Shown here: positions 45,415-56,306 of the stretch, piece after piece | Numbering within the stretch: the stretch's first letter is position 1 | Layout of the letters: every line of letters starts with the position of its first letter | Source of the DNA: Taudactylus pleione | Taxonomy: Eukaryota; Chordata; Amphibia; Anura; Myobatrachidae | Reading direction: 5' to 3' | Assembly (NCBI GenBank): GCA_031769625.1 | Contig: JAUIMM010000016.1 | Coordinates: forward strand, 16,111,001 to 16,175,000 | DNA: 64,000 nt | Notes under the pieces: model-generated | What the model was told of the DNA's origin: nothing | Databases searched by the model: none | Seen by the model: the letters and a program-made list of their open reading frames with translations, nothing else | Position numbers and translations under genes: made by a program

Positions 45415-45884
45415 CTTTTTTATAGGGAAAAAAAGCACTGTATATATTGTAGCCCATGAGCTCAGGTATTACTTTGCCTTCCCTTATTTTTCCCAGTGAT
45501 TTTCATTATTAAACTCACCAACATTACAGTAATTGAAAAGTTATAGTACAATTATTTTTATCTTGACAAATATTTATTTAACTAATTAATGAATTAAATA
45601 AAATAAAACAAAATTCTAAAAATGTTCAAAACTATTTAAAAGGGCAAACTTATATGTTAGAGTATCTTCAGACTATTATATTATATGTGAAAGTTAATAA
45701 GGAAACATCATTCACTTGATATTTAATTCATGGGAATATATGGGAATAATTTAGTTTTCAGTTTCGTTCTATTTTTAAATTGCATTGAAGTCAGTTGCTA
45801 TCTTGAAAAAATGCCTGAAAATCCCACAACAAAAGCCAAGAATATCATACATACCATAACAGACACCACTTGTTTCACTTTTAG
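45415..45884. other. AT-rich DNA, nothing recognised
   Basis: No repeats or coding signal beyond short AATTAAT runs near 45580. Confidence 0.55.
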
Positions 45885-46040
45885 TTTTATCATTATCATT
45901 ATTTGTACAGTATGGCACCACAAATTATGCGGCACTGTACAGTCAACATAAAAATACAGGGGTTGATATGAAGCAAAGTGACAAGATGAGCTGTACAAAA
46001 ACAAGTATGAGTTGCACAGGTACAATAGCATCACAAAACA
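45885..46040 (-). mobile_element. LINE 3' tail fragment
   Basis: On the minus strand it reads GACTGTACAGTGCCGCATAA, then TGTGGTGCC, then a TGATAATGATAA tail, the same order as the tails at 20850-20895 and 58239-58385. Short and diverged. Confidence 0.55.
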
Positions 46041-46766
46041 AGTATTGATTAGATTACAGTATGTATGTATAAGTTACACAAAGAATAATATTCACATAAA
46101 TAAAATTGCAGGATAAAACCAAATGGGCCTGATGTAGAGTTGAGCTCAAGTCCATTTGTGGAGTGTATCTTGCATATCTTTACACTGTGCATGGATCTGA
46201 TATAAAGTTAGCCAACTAAAAAGGATGCAGAGATCTCTATTTGTGATTGAATAGATGTAACTAGGCTTTAACAGGGCTTTCTGTGAGGATGTCTTGTCAG
46301 AATTGCAATTTTTTGTATCTAGTCAGTGGCGGGTCCAGAAAAATATGACAGGGGGGCACCAGCACAGTACTCCCTCACACAATGTACCACCATCCCCCTA
46401 ACCCACCCCGGGCCGAACTTTCCTCTTTCATCTCATTCTCTTTGACAACTTTGCAGCAGCACTTGCCGTATTTCCCTTAGGCTCTGCTCCTCAACTTCTA
46501 TTTCTTTCTCTTCCTCTGAGATTCTCTGTACGTGACCAGTGTCCGCGTAGCTGCTCTTTTTCTTTTGGCTCATTTTCAAAGTCTGTGATGTGACATCTTG
46601 TCATTAGTCCACTAACGGTAAAGCAAATTTACAGACCGTCAGGATAGTCAGAACGTTTTTTTTGGCCTAAATAAAATGTTGTTTCTCGGCACCACAATAT
46701 CACCAGCCACCACACAAAAAAATAATTTTTGTTATAACAATACAATACAAATGGTATTGTATGGCT
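46041..46766. other. No gene recognised
   Basis: 46325-46480 contains AGTGGCGGGTCCAGAAAAAT followed by a G-run, which I associate with a dispersed repeat end. Nothing else. Confidence 0.4.
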
Positions 46767-46995
46767 GCCACACAGTACAGAGAAAATACAAATTACTGCC
46801 ATACACTACAAAGAGCATTTTTCAGGCTATCATACAATTTAGACAGCATTTTGAGTCTGCCATACAATTCAGAGAGCATATAATGACCGCCATACAGTAC
46901 AGATAGTATTTTTGAGACTGCTATACAATATAGATAATTTTTTTGTGACTGTCATACAATACTGACAGTATATTTGTAACTGGCATACAATATCA
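46767..46995 (+). repeat. 31-bp minisatellite
   Basis: GCCATACA-type words start at 46767, 46798, 46828, 46859, 46889, 46920, 46951 and 46982, giving a regular 30-31 bp period over about eight diverged units. Confidence 0.88.
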
Positions 46996-47061
46996 TCTCA
47001 TCATTTACTATTACCTCCTCAAAAAGTATTAACTTCTTCAGCATCATCTGCATGATACTAA

Positions 47062-47240
47062 GGGGGAGGTATGTGAAGACTTCTAAAGAGTGGGCAAGTG
47101 AGGAAGTTGTCCATAGCAACCAATCAGCTTTGAGGTAGCATTTGTCAAGTACATTCTATAAAATGATAGGTATAATTTGACTGATTGCAATGCAACTTCT
47201 ACACTTTTCCACTCTTTAGAAAGATTGATACATCTCCCCC
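47062..47240. mobile_element. Palindromic MITE, GGGGGA ends
   Basis: Left GGGGGAGGTATGTGAAGACT and CTAAAGAGTGG; right CCACTCTTTAG and GATACATCTCCCCC, inverted. The middle contains ACCAATCAGC, as in the families at 21932 and 60812. Confidence 0.75.
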
Positions 47241-47385
47241 ATAATTTAGTGAGGGCCCTGCTCATGAGAACTTACCATCTAGAGGGATGGGACAGGAGAC
47301 ACGGGGACATTGTAGGTGGACAATGCAGGGAATGTAATAGGCGAGAGTGAAAATGTGAATGTTGAGGCAGTGCTTTAAAGACTGT

Positions 47386-47982
47386 GGACCTGATTCAGAG
47401 CCGCTCACTAGATGCGATCGCTCGCATCCAGCGTATGCAAATTCGGAAAAGTGATGCCATGGCAGGAGCTCACTCGGAAAGGCATTAGCACACCCACTTT
47501 GGCTGTGCGAGCGATTGCTCTGTGTATGCAGACACCCATTAGCGTATGTTGAAACGCCCACTAGCGCACGTCATCTCCAGGAAGTGTTTTAAAACATTGG
47601 TACATCGAGGACCATCGGAAGCTAAAGCAGCACTTGTGGTTGCCTTACCCCACTGCAAGCACTGCGAGGACTTCCGTGTAAAAAACAGGCATGTGACGTG
47701 TACTATGACGCTGCCTGTTAATTATGCACGCCTTTGAAATGGCGTTGGAACACTCAGGCACGCCTGCGTTCGCACCTCCACTCCTCCGTTATTAGTGTCC
47801 TGCCCCTGTTACCACCCACAAATGGCCTTTCCTGTCACTCATTTCACTGGGCTGTCTTTGCTTGGTGAGCGAGCGGTTTGTGATCGCACAGAGTAGTTCA
47901 CGCATGCGCAGAATGAAGCATTCACATACCATCGGGCCGCGTGAGAGCGCACAGCGCTTGCGAGCTGCTCTGAATCAGGTCC
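47386..47982. mobile_element. CTGATTCAG-family multi-hairpin element, copy 6
   Basis: Starts GGACCTGATTCAGAGC, ends GCTCTGAATCAGGTCC, a perfect 16-bp inverted pair, flanked by TGT at 47383-47385 and 47983-47985. The cleanest pair of ends among the copies. Confidence 0.88.
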
Positions 47983-47985
47983 TGT

Positions 47986-48917
47986 ATGTGTGATTTGCTA
48001 AAATATATTATTTCTATTCAAACTATTATGGAATTGAAAATATGTATCTAAAAAATTATTGTGCATTTCTGATCTCTGATCTGTTTTTATAGTTAAATGC
48101 CTAAAACATTCAACATTTTTAAAAATTTAATTTTTTCTTACAAATATGAAAGAAACTTTGTCTATCATCTACATACGAGCTGTTTCCATAAGGAGCTACA
48201 ACTATAGTTACATAACAGTGGGTACGATCCCTGTTTTAATTAAGAAATGTTAAAATTAATGTATTTTTCCAGGTAACTGCAATCATTGCAACCTAGTCTT
48301 TTAATATAAAATTAACATAAAAAGTACAGTTTTAAATCAATATTATTAAATGTGTAAGCAGAAATTAAAAGTTGTATATGCCATTAATGTGCAAAATGCT
48401 TTATTTTATTATTCTAATGTTTGTTTTATGAGACTATGTTTTGATCGTCAGTCCCACTGAGATTGGTTTGAGTGTGATGGAAGCGTTTCCACAAGTGATT
48501 GAGTGGTTATTCTTTTAGGGCCATTATGAAGGGCATCATTTTCCTTGAAGGCTCATCACATCAGATGTTGTCAGAGATTCTAAGCAATTAAACCCATCTT
48601 CTTTAGACAAGCCACCCACTGTGTCATTGCAAAATATGTAATAACCTTTCAGGGTTAGAAGGTAAAAGCCTTCCACAGAAATATGTTCTTTTCAGGTATT
48701 TGTATATTATTTTCTTTTTCTGTCATGTTTGTTTAATTTTTTTTTTTTTAACGTTAGTTATATTTAATTAAGAAAAACAGATTATTTTATCTTGTGACGT
48801 ATGCATAGTCCACAAATATTCTTCCTTTAGAATACAAAAATTGGATGTTAATTATTTTGATAATGCTGTAAATATCTGTCTAAATAATAAATAGTAATTA
48901 AAGTACTGTAATCATTT
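47986..48917. other. AT-rich DNA without recognised feature
   Basis: 48420-48700 is less AT-rich and more complex than its surroundings (for example TTCCTTGAAGGCTCATCAC). It could be a conserved non-coding segment, but I have no comparison to support that. Confidence 0.4.
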
Positions 48918-50676
48918 ATTATTTACTAAGAATCGAGTCTATTCGAGTTTTTTTTTTCAACTCGATTTGCTTCGCCGAAACTCGGCAGATTTGATGCTTT
49001 TGAAACTCACAAATTTACTAAGAAGTGAGTTTAGTTGTGACCGAGTTGGCCGATGGTGAAGCAGATCAAGATATCTCCCCCGAGTAGCAAGTTTAGATAG
49101 AGCTTACTCACCCGAGATTGCAGTGTCTTCTCTCTGCCAAACTCTCCTGAACAAGCAGCATGCACATATCATGTGAAGGCTGCTTATGTGTTGTACCTGT
49201 AAAAAAAGGTTAAAAAAAAATGATGTAGGGCCCCCCCAAAAAAGCATAAACAGCCCTGGACTGCTCAGCCAGTCCTGGTTCCTAGAAATACGGGGTAAAA
49301 AATGAGTAGAGTTACCTCGTATTTTAGGAACCAGCACTGGGCTGCTGAGCCTGTCCTGGCATTAAAAATAGGGGGGAAAAATTACACGGAAAATGTCAGA
49401 AAACCGGACCTGCCAGCTAATCAGCAGCCGCTAATTGTAAACAGGATGCTGATTTTCTACAGACAGTTCCCACATGGAGGTCTCCCGTCAGAAGCCGGGT
49501 AGCCATCTATGGGACAACACATAGATGGCTACAGTCTGCTGTGCTCAGGACTTACCGGGGATGCTACTGAGACCAGCGGAGGTGAGTATAAGGTCTTTGT
49601 TCACAGGTATTCCCATTGGAAGTCTACTGGAGAAAGGTACAGAACATCTGGCAACAGATAAGTATGTGTGAGTGTGGTAGGTCTATGTAGCAAAGTTATA
49701 CTTTTTACAATGTGTGTACTTAGGTTATTTAACAATTTTTTTACAGTGGGAGTACGCGTGCCAGCCGCCTGCTGGCAATTGTAGTTCCACAAGTGCCAAA
49801 GGGCAGGCATGCTGGCACCTGTAGTTCCATGGTAAAAAACAATAGTTTCTCAGTTTTGACACTACTATTACCCCCGTACACACCGCTCCAGGGATGCGGG
49901 GAAGAGCCCTGGGCTTCAGACTAAAACTGGGGTGCTCTGGAGAGGGGAGACACCTTTTTTGTGGAGGTCCCCACCTACCCTGAGATCCTTGGCTTGGGCG
50001 GACCGGCTTGGGGTGTTAATGCTTTGGTCGGGGAGACTTGGTGATAGGGTCCCCTGGCTGTGGCATTACACCCCGGCCGGATATGAGTCTGGTGCTGGTT
50101 TTAAAAATAGGGGAACCCTAAGTAATTTTCCCCCCTATTTTTAAACCCAGGACAGGCCCAGCAACCCAGTGCTGGTTCCCAAAATACGCGGTAACTTTAC
50201 TAGATTTTTATCTCATATTTGTAGAAACCAGGACTGGCTGAGCAGTCCATGTCTGGTTATGCTTTTTTGGGGGGGACCCTATGTTATTTATTTTAAACAT
50301 TTCACTCTGTTTAGGCTATTTACAGGCAGAAACATACATGGATCACACTGATCTGTGTATGTTTCTGCAGAACTCACAACTCACATGCAGGTGAATTGAT
50401 TTCAAGAATTTGGACATGAGACTTTTCCATTCTCGTGAGAGTTTTGAAACTCTCATCCTGGTAAATTCCCAAATCCTATCTTCACTAGTGAAAATTTACT
50501 TGAGTTTGGCCGATGGTGAATTAAAGAGAATTTGCTAACGCTCCACACTTTTCCTGTAGCAAAGGAGATTTCTCTCCCGAGTTTGACATTAGTAAATTTG
50601 TAAGTGGGAGAAAGTGGCAAAACTCTCCAGAGATTGCTAACTCGACCAAACTCGATTGTTAGTAAATATACCCCTA
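48918..50676. mobile_element. Foldback-like DNA element, about 1.76 kb
   Basis: Ends: TATTTACTAAGAATCGAGT on the left and ACTCGATTGTTAGTAAATAT on the right, inverted. Longer inverted segments lie inside. 49210-49380 (GGCCCCCCCAAAAAAGCAT, CTGCTCAGCCAGTCCTGGTT, TTAAAAATAGG) is mirrored at 50110-50285 (CCTATTTTTAA, AACCAGGACTGGCTGAGCAG, TGCTTTTTTGGGGGGG). No transposase seen. Central part 49560-49840 includes CATGCTGGCACCTGTAGTTC. Confidence 0.75.
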
Positions 50677-50760
50677 AGAGCATCTGAAGTATCTTTGTCT
50701 CTGTTATCAACATGGATACCAAACTCATTAATGGCTTCTATATTTAGAATTTAAACTAGT

Positions 50761-50890
50761 GGATATATTTACTAAAGTGAGACTTTTTAGAAATGGAGAT
50801 GTTTCCCATAGCAATCAATTAGATTGTACTAAAATTAGTTGCTATGGGTAACATCTCCATTTCTAAAAACTCTTACTTAGTAAATATACC
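50761..50890. mobile_element. Hairpin MITE with TATTTACTAA ends
   Basis: Left GATATATTTACTAAAG, AGAAATGGAGATGTTTCCCA, TAGCAA; right complement (TTGCTATGGG, AACATCTCCATTTCT, CTTAGTAAATATACC). About 130 bp folds on itself almost completely. Confidence 0.82.
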
Positions 50891-52067
50891 TCTAGGAATA
50901 GGTTTATTATATCATATATGTGTAACCTCCGGACCCAATGCCACATTTGTGACCCATGAGTTGATTGACATGGTGGGTGGAGTTTCATGCAGTAGGAAAG
51001 AGTTTGATGCAGCCTCAAGTGTTGGAAACTACAAAGGCCCTGGAACTTTAAGCTGTGTGAACATAAGGAAATTACATCAGAGTCTAGGAAAAATCAGGGC
51101 ATTGAAGCCCAAATCACAGGAAGTGAGGGAATATGGGGTCTATCTACTAACAGGACAAAAGGGTAAAAAAATGAAAATGCAGTGTAAATCCTTGTACATA
51201 TCGCTTCTCAATATATATATAAAGGATTTTTACTGCTGTTTGATTGCCTGCGCTAATTAATGGTTTGTTTAGTGCTGCAATTGACTCCTATGGGTGCGCT
51301 AAGTGTTTCAGTAGTTCCTAAAGTGTTTATGTACTTACCGCCTGATGTTTTCTCCAGCGCTGTCATCGCCTCATATTGCTGCCGAAATCTTGCTCCTTTA
51401 TAGTGTGGTGCTGTGTCCTGGTCTGCATTGTTGTTTGAATGTTTGTGTTCAATAAAGTTGTTCTTGAAAAAAGTTGTGAAGAAGCTGTGCATGTGATTCC
51501 TCTGTGATCTCGGGACACGTGCTGCTACTGTATGCAAATCACCAATTACATTGTGACCCATATTTCAATGGTGGACAGAATGACACATGCGCAGTCAGCC
51601 TTTAAGAAAGCGTTATGTGTCTGTGCTCTCAACGCTGACAGGGTGACTTTCCGATCACCCACTTCAGCATGAGCTGTCTTGGTAACAATCGCGGTAGCTG
51701 CCTCTTGCTTCGCAGTGCAAGCAGGCAAAGCAGGGGTAACTTTTTCTCCATGGTATGTGGTGGCATAGTAAGTAGACTCCTTAGAGAGGATAGTGGCATG
51801 GAGGGAGGAGAGGTGGCCATAGGCCATAATCTGGTCTGTAGCTATACCCAGAGAAGCTACCTGCAATGACAAACAAATGTAAGAAAATCTTCTGAGCCTA
51901 CAAAAGGGAGATACACCATAGAAAAATGAACCTGCTGCCTTGTTCTTATGTTCTCAGTCTATTCTGAGAAGCAGAGAGACTGCACACCACTTGGTCACAG
52001 TTGTTGGGGAAGACAGAATCTACCGTCTGTGTGAATACTATGAATGTGAGATTCCTGTCAACAGTCA
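50891..52067. other. Unidentified stretch with overlapping open frames
   Basis: Minus-strand open frames at 51872-51546 (108 codons) and 51561-51253 (102 codons) overlap slightly, and a plus-strand one lies at 50844-51260 (138 codons). None shows a domain that I can name. A phrase GGGGTCTATCTACTAAC at 51134-51150 resembles the ends of local MITEs. Likely another old DNA element. Confidence 0.3.
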
Positions 52068-52270
52068 ACATAATGGAGAGACTTTACCACACTTATAGAT
52101 AGATGTGATAGGGGAATCACACACTGTAGACAGTCACTGGTCTGTGAACAAGCTGCCATAACATCTTCAACATATTAGAGAGACTTTACCACACTTATAG
52201 ATAAATGTGATAGGGGAATCACACACTGTAGACAATCACTGGTCTAAGAAAAAGCTGCCATAACACCTTC
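52068..52270 (+). repeat. 102-bp tandem duplication
   Basis: ACTTTACCACACTTATAGAT starts at 52081 and 52183. Both copies contain ATAGGGGAATCACACACTG and TCACTGGTCT. This lies immediately left of the hAT insertion at 52360. Confidence 0.85.
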
Positions 52271-52499
52271 ACTAACAGATAAGTCTACAAGACCAGTGAA
52301 GAAAGCTCTACATCTGTCTGACAAGGCTGCAAGACTATTAGAGCTAATTGCAAGATAATTAGAGATGAGCGGGTTCGTTTCCCTGAGAACCAAACCCACC
52401 CGAACTACGGGGATCCGAGGTAGATCCGAGTCGACTCGAATCTGAAAACGAGGCAAAACTTCATCCATCCGCTGTCGGATTCTCACAGGTTTTGGATTC

Positions 52500-52529
52500 T
52501 ATAAAAGGTCCTGCGATTGCCGCCATTTT
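52500..52529 (+). promoter_or_regulatory. Candidate TATA box and YY1-like site in hAT left end
   Basis: TATAAAAG at 52500-52507 and CCGCCATTTT at 52520-52529, the same order and spacing class as at 41836-41865. Preservation in two otherwise different family members suggests a functional promoter module. Inference only. Confidence 0.5.
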
Positions 52530-52734
52530 TCATTCCGGCTGTGGAACGTGCACAGGGAGGGAGCTGGGATCTGTTGCTGATGCTGACCATAGGGGCTGGC
52601 TGGCTACTATTGTCCATATAGGGGCTGGCTTACTACTGTTGTCCATATAGGGGCTGGCTGTTGTGCTGTGTTGTCCAGGGGGTGCTGTGTCCTTCAGGGG
52701 TGCTCTTCACCCACCCCCAGTGTGGAAAAATTAA

Positions 52735-53240
52735 AAAAAATTGTGTTAGCCACACTTGTCATCAGTGCAGGGGTGCAGTGCTGCTGTCTGTTAAGGGGGC
52801 TGCTGCCTCTTTTCAGGGGTTTACCCCAGTGTTAAAAAAATAAACAATTTTTTTGTCATCGGCATAGTTGCGCAGGGGTGCTGTGCTGCTGTCTGTCAAG
52901 GGGCTGCTGGCCCAAAAATAAAAAAACAATTTTTGTGTGTGTGTGTTAGTCACACCTGGCTGTCATTGTCATCAGCGTAGCTGTGCAGGGGTGCTGTGCT
53001 GCTGTCTGTCAAGGGTTTCTGCCCAAAAAATTTTTTTTTTGTGTGTGTGTGTGTTAGCCACACCTGGCTGTCACTGTCTTCGGCATAGCTGTGCAGAGGT
53101 GCAGTGCTGCTGTCTGTCAAGGGCTGCTGCCCAAAAATAAAACAAACAATTTTTTTCATGTGCATGTTAGGCTCACCTGTCACTGTCATCGGCGCAGGTG
53201 CGAAGGGGTGCTGTGCTGGGGCTGCTGCCCAAAAAATAAT
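52735..53240 (+). repeat. Tandem units of about 110 bp in hAT element
   Basis: GTTAGCCACACCTGGCTGTC, TAGCTGTGCAGGGGTGC, GCTGCTGTCTGTCAAGGG and CTGCCCAAAAA recur four to five times (GCTGTGCAG near 52979 and 53089). Confidence 0.85.
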
Positions 53241-53407
53241 AATGTTATCCTAACTGCTTATAAAGTTGTTATATGCTCTAAAAATACTAAAGCCCATATT
53301 TAAAAACCTATATAGAGTGGACATGTGGACATCCTAAATTCTAAAACTGTTCTGTTCAAAAATGTAAACAAAAACAAAGATTATAAGTCTAGTGTGTTAT
53401 TATGATG

Positions 53408-54764
53408 TTAGAAAGTAGAAGGCCAAAAATTGGATGGACCACACATGGCTGATTGATCAACCATGGTGACTGGATTAGTGTCATAAGGAAGAGGAGGCTG
53501 CAAACTGGGTGTCATGTTTTGAGTTGGCCATATGGGGTATGTTGCAGTTAAGTGACCAGGCTGGTTATCAGTGGACACATTATTATAGTTGTAGTTATTC
53601 TGGGTTGCCATCTCCTGAAGGATGTTTACCAACAGACAGAGACTACCTATCAGCTCTGGCATAGACACTTCCTGAGGAACAGAGCTCTGCTCTCTGGAGG
53701 GAAGCCAAATAGGTGGGAGCCCCTGTTCCAACATCTGAAGCTCTTCTCTTTCCACATCATCTATTATAGATAAAAAAAATTTCATCGGGGACATCTAGCT
53801 CCTCTTTCTGTACCCTGCTCACCCTTTTTGGACAGGAAGTCCAGGATGGATGGTTTGGAAGAAGAAGGCCTAGCAACAGATGGGGATGGTCATTATCAAG
53901 ACCTGGTCCCACCAGTGGGTGTAGTCTGGGAGGTATTGGTTATGCAGGCAGCGGAATAACAAAGGCCTTCATGTTGTCTGTGCTCACTATTCCGTATTTT
54001 AGTTTGCGATACAGGTAGGAATAAAGTCAGCTACAAAACACAGAATCACTGGATGTCTTAGTGCATTCAGGCCAGATATGAACCATGAATTCCCAGACAG
54101 ATGCCGGACAGATGAATCCTTTCCTTGTGATAATCTTTGGTAATTCCTGGCAAAGGTGGGTGTTATAGCCAGACACTTTGAAGGCTGTAACTTTGAACTG
54201 CTTTATAGAAAACATGTGAATGAAGCTTTCCACACTGCAGAACATGATGGAGAAATCCCTTGAAGTTCAGTACCTAGAGGATCTTTTTTCATGTTCTCTG
54301 AGGCCTCTCCTGACTGTGAAGAAAGATTCTCCACACTGTAGCCTTCCATTGTAACTTTTAATGGTGATTTCAATGTTGTCCACTGGCTGAGATCCATCTC
54401 ATCTGAGGGTTGGGTTTTCCCCTTTGCAAATGAGACAATTCACATCCAGAAGGTGACTCTCATGTTTAGCCGTGGTGTCAGTCTCTCTTTTGGCAGAATT
54501 TGCACAATCTTGGGGGCACCATGATGAATGAGACAGATCCTCCAGGGTAAACATCTGATCTGGTGTTGTATCTATTTCTATTAAACCTTTGTGTGTGAGT
54601 TTAGTCATCTGCCATTTGTGGTGGAGCTCTTTTTCTGCTTTCTCAATGATCTCCAGACAAAATGTAAAACTTAATATAATATGTGGAAAGGGGGGCCTAG
54701 ACTGCACACCCTGAAAATATATATAATGGGAGGTGCTAATTGTGGAGACTATTATTGCAAACAT
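53408..54764 (-). pseudogene. Unidentified coding remnant, zinc-finger-like patches
   Basis: Minus-strand open pieces in shifting frames: 54764-54399 (121 codons, includes EIIEKAEKELHHKWQMTKL and CPQDCANSAKRETDTTAKH), 54397-54203, 54245-54027 and 53794-53408 (128 codons, Pro/Gln-rich end). One frame near 54345-54280 reads LQCGESFFTVRRGLREHEK, which looks like half a C2H2 finger, and CSAVWKASFTCF near 54225 is another weak match. A stretch before 54665 resembles a splice acceptor (pyrimidine-rich, ending in AG). It does not match hAT transposase. It could be a captured host exon set or part of a different transposon. I cannot decide. Confidence 0.35.
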
Positions 54765-55376
54765 ACAAAAAAGAATTACAGATGCACAACTCCAACATTA
54801 CTCATTATATATAATAATACATTTTGCAATAGAATTTTGCAAATAATAAAAGAGGTTTTTGGGTATCCTGCACTCTGGATTTTAACCCCAGTATGTTAGG
54901 GACCTACCCTCAGAGGTTACCTGGGCACAGTGGGTAGGCCCATAACCATGGCCACAACGTAAAATTTAAACCTTAAAATTAAATGTTGCATTTAATGCTC
55001 TGTTCCGCTTGTTTACATATCTAAGTAATATGGTTAAGTGGACATTGGGAACAACAGCAATTTGAAGGCCACTAACTAACTCTGTTTTATTTAATGTCCC
55101 TGTATAGGTTGGGAAATTCCTTTACAGAAGGTTTGCAAAGGATTATTTAAGTCAATTGTTTATTTATTTCTGGAAAGCACGCTTCCTGGTCCCCTTCTGA
55201 GATGAAAAAATCCACTCCCAGCAAGCAGGCATGGCGCTCAAGAAGGAATTCCCAAGAAATTCACAACGTAAGACTTAAACCTTAAATCTGAAATGTTGCA
55301 TTTAATGCTCTGTTCCGCGTATTCACATATCTGATATGGTTAAGTGGACAGTGGGAGCAATGGCAGTTTGAACTAA

Positions 55377-55905
55377 GGGCCTGATTCAGACCCACTCACA
55401 AGCGCTATGCACTCGCAAGTGGGTCGATGGCCAGGCAGTGCGCATTTGCCGCATGCACACTGCGCGTGCCTGATCCCCAGAGTGAGCGAGAAATCACTCC
55501 CTCCGGGGCTCGCAAAAAAACAGGGCGGCTGTCGATGTTGATTGACAGCTCGCCCCGTTTTGTAGGCAAGGAAGGGGGGTGGCTGGCCAAACGGAGGCAT
55601 TCCCTAAGGAACACCTGCCATTTGAGGGCAGCCCTACTGACATCACTCATGATGTCAGTAGTGGACTTCCAGCTCTATTAGAGCAGGAAGCTCACTGTGG
55701 CTTGCGGGAACGAGACCCTACCACAAGGGTCTTGTCGCAAGCCCGATGGTTGCAATGGACACGACCATCACCTAGCCACTCACAAAAGCTGTGGGTGGTC
55801 ACCCACAGCTTAGCGAGCAGCCGGGAGGCCGGATTGAAAAAAAAACCAGGCCGCCCAGATTCAGAGCGAGCGCTCACAAAGAGCGTTCGGCTCTGAATCA
55901 GGGCC
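55377..55905. mobile_element. CTGATTCAG multi-hairpin element, copy 7
   Basis: Starts GGGCCTGATTCAGACC, ends CTCTGAATCAGGGCC, flanked by perfect TAA (55374-55376 and 55906-55908). It sits only in the middle copy of the triplicated unit, so it postdates the triplication. Confidence 0.9.
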
Positions 55906-56107
55906 TAAGGCCACTAAAACTAACTCTGTTTTTTTTAATGTCCCTGTACAGGTTGGGAAATGCCTTTATTTCCACCAATCCAATGAATTATTTAAATAAA
56001 TTGTTTTTGGAAGCACTCTTCCTGGTCCCCTTCTGGGATGAAAATCCATTCCTAGCCACAGAAGCAGATGCAGGATTCTCAAGAAAGACACAATGTAAGG
56101 CCTAAAT

Positions 56108-56306
56108 CAGGGATAGCCATCCTCGGTCCTCGAGAGCTACTTAAAGTTCATGTTTTCAAGACCACCTAGCTGGTGCACAGGTGTATTCATTACTCATCAA
56201 TACATTTGGAAAATTCCACAGGTGGAGTTAATTATTACAGTTATTATTCTGTGAGGAGACCTGGAAAACATGCACTGTTGGTAGCTCTTAGGGTTGGCTA
56301 CCCCTG
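56108..56306. mobile_element. Hairpin MITE with CAGGG.TAGCC ends
   Basis: Left CAGGGATAGCC, right GGCTACCCCTG. Inner GAGAGCTACTTAAAGTTCAT and TGCACTGTTGGTAGCTCTTA pair imperfectly. Flanked by TAAAT on both sides (left CCTAAAT, right CTTAAAT). Confidence 0.75.

Noticed and set aside
48420..48700. Exon or conserved regulatory element
   Set aside because: Only its higher complexity stands out. No open frame, splice pattern or comparison supports it.
54027..54397. Functional KRAB or C2H2 zinc-finger gene
   Set aside because: Only isolated half-finger patterns in different frames are present. No complete C2H2 finger or linker can be shown.
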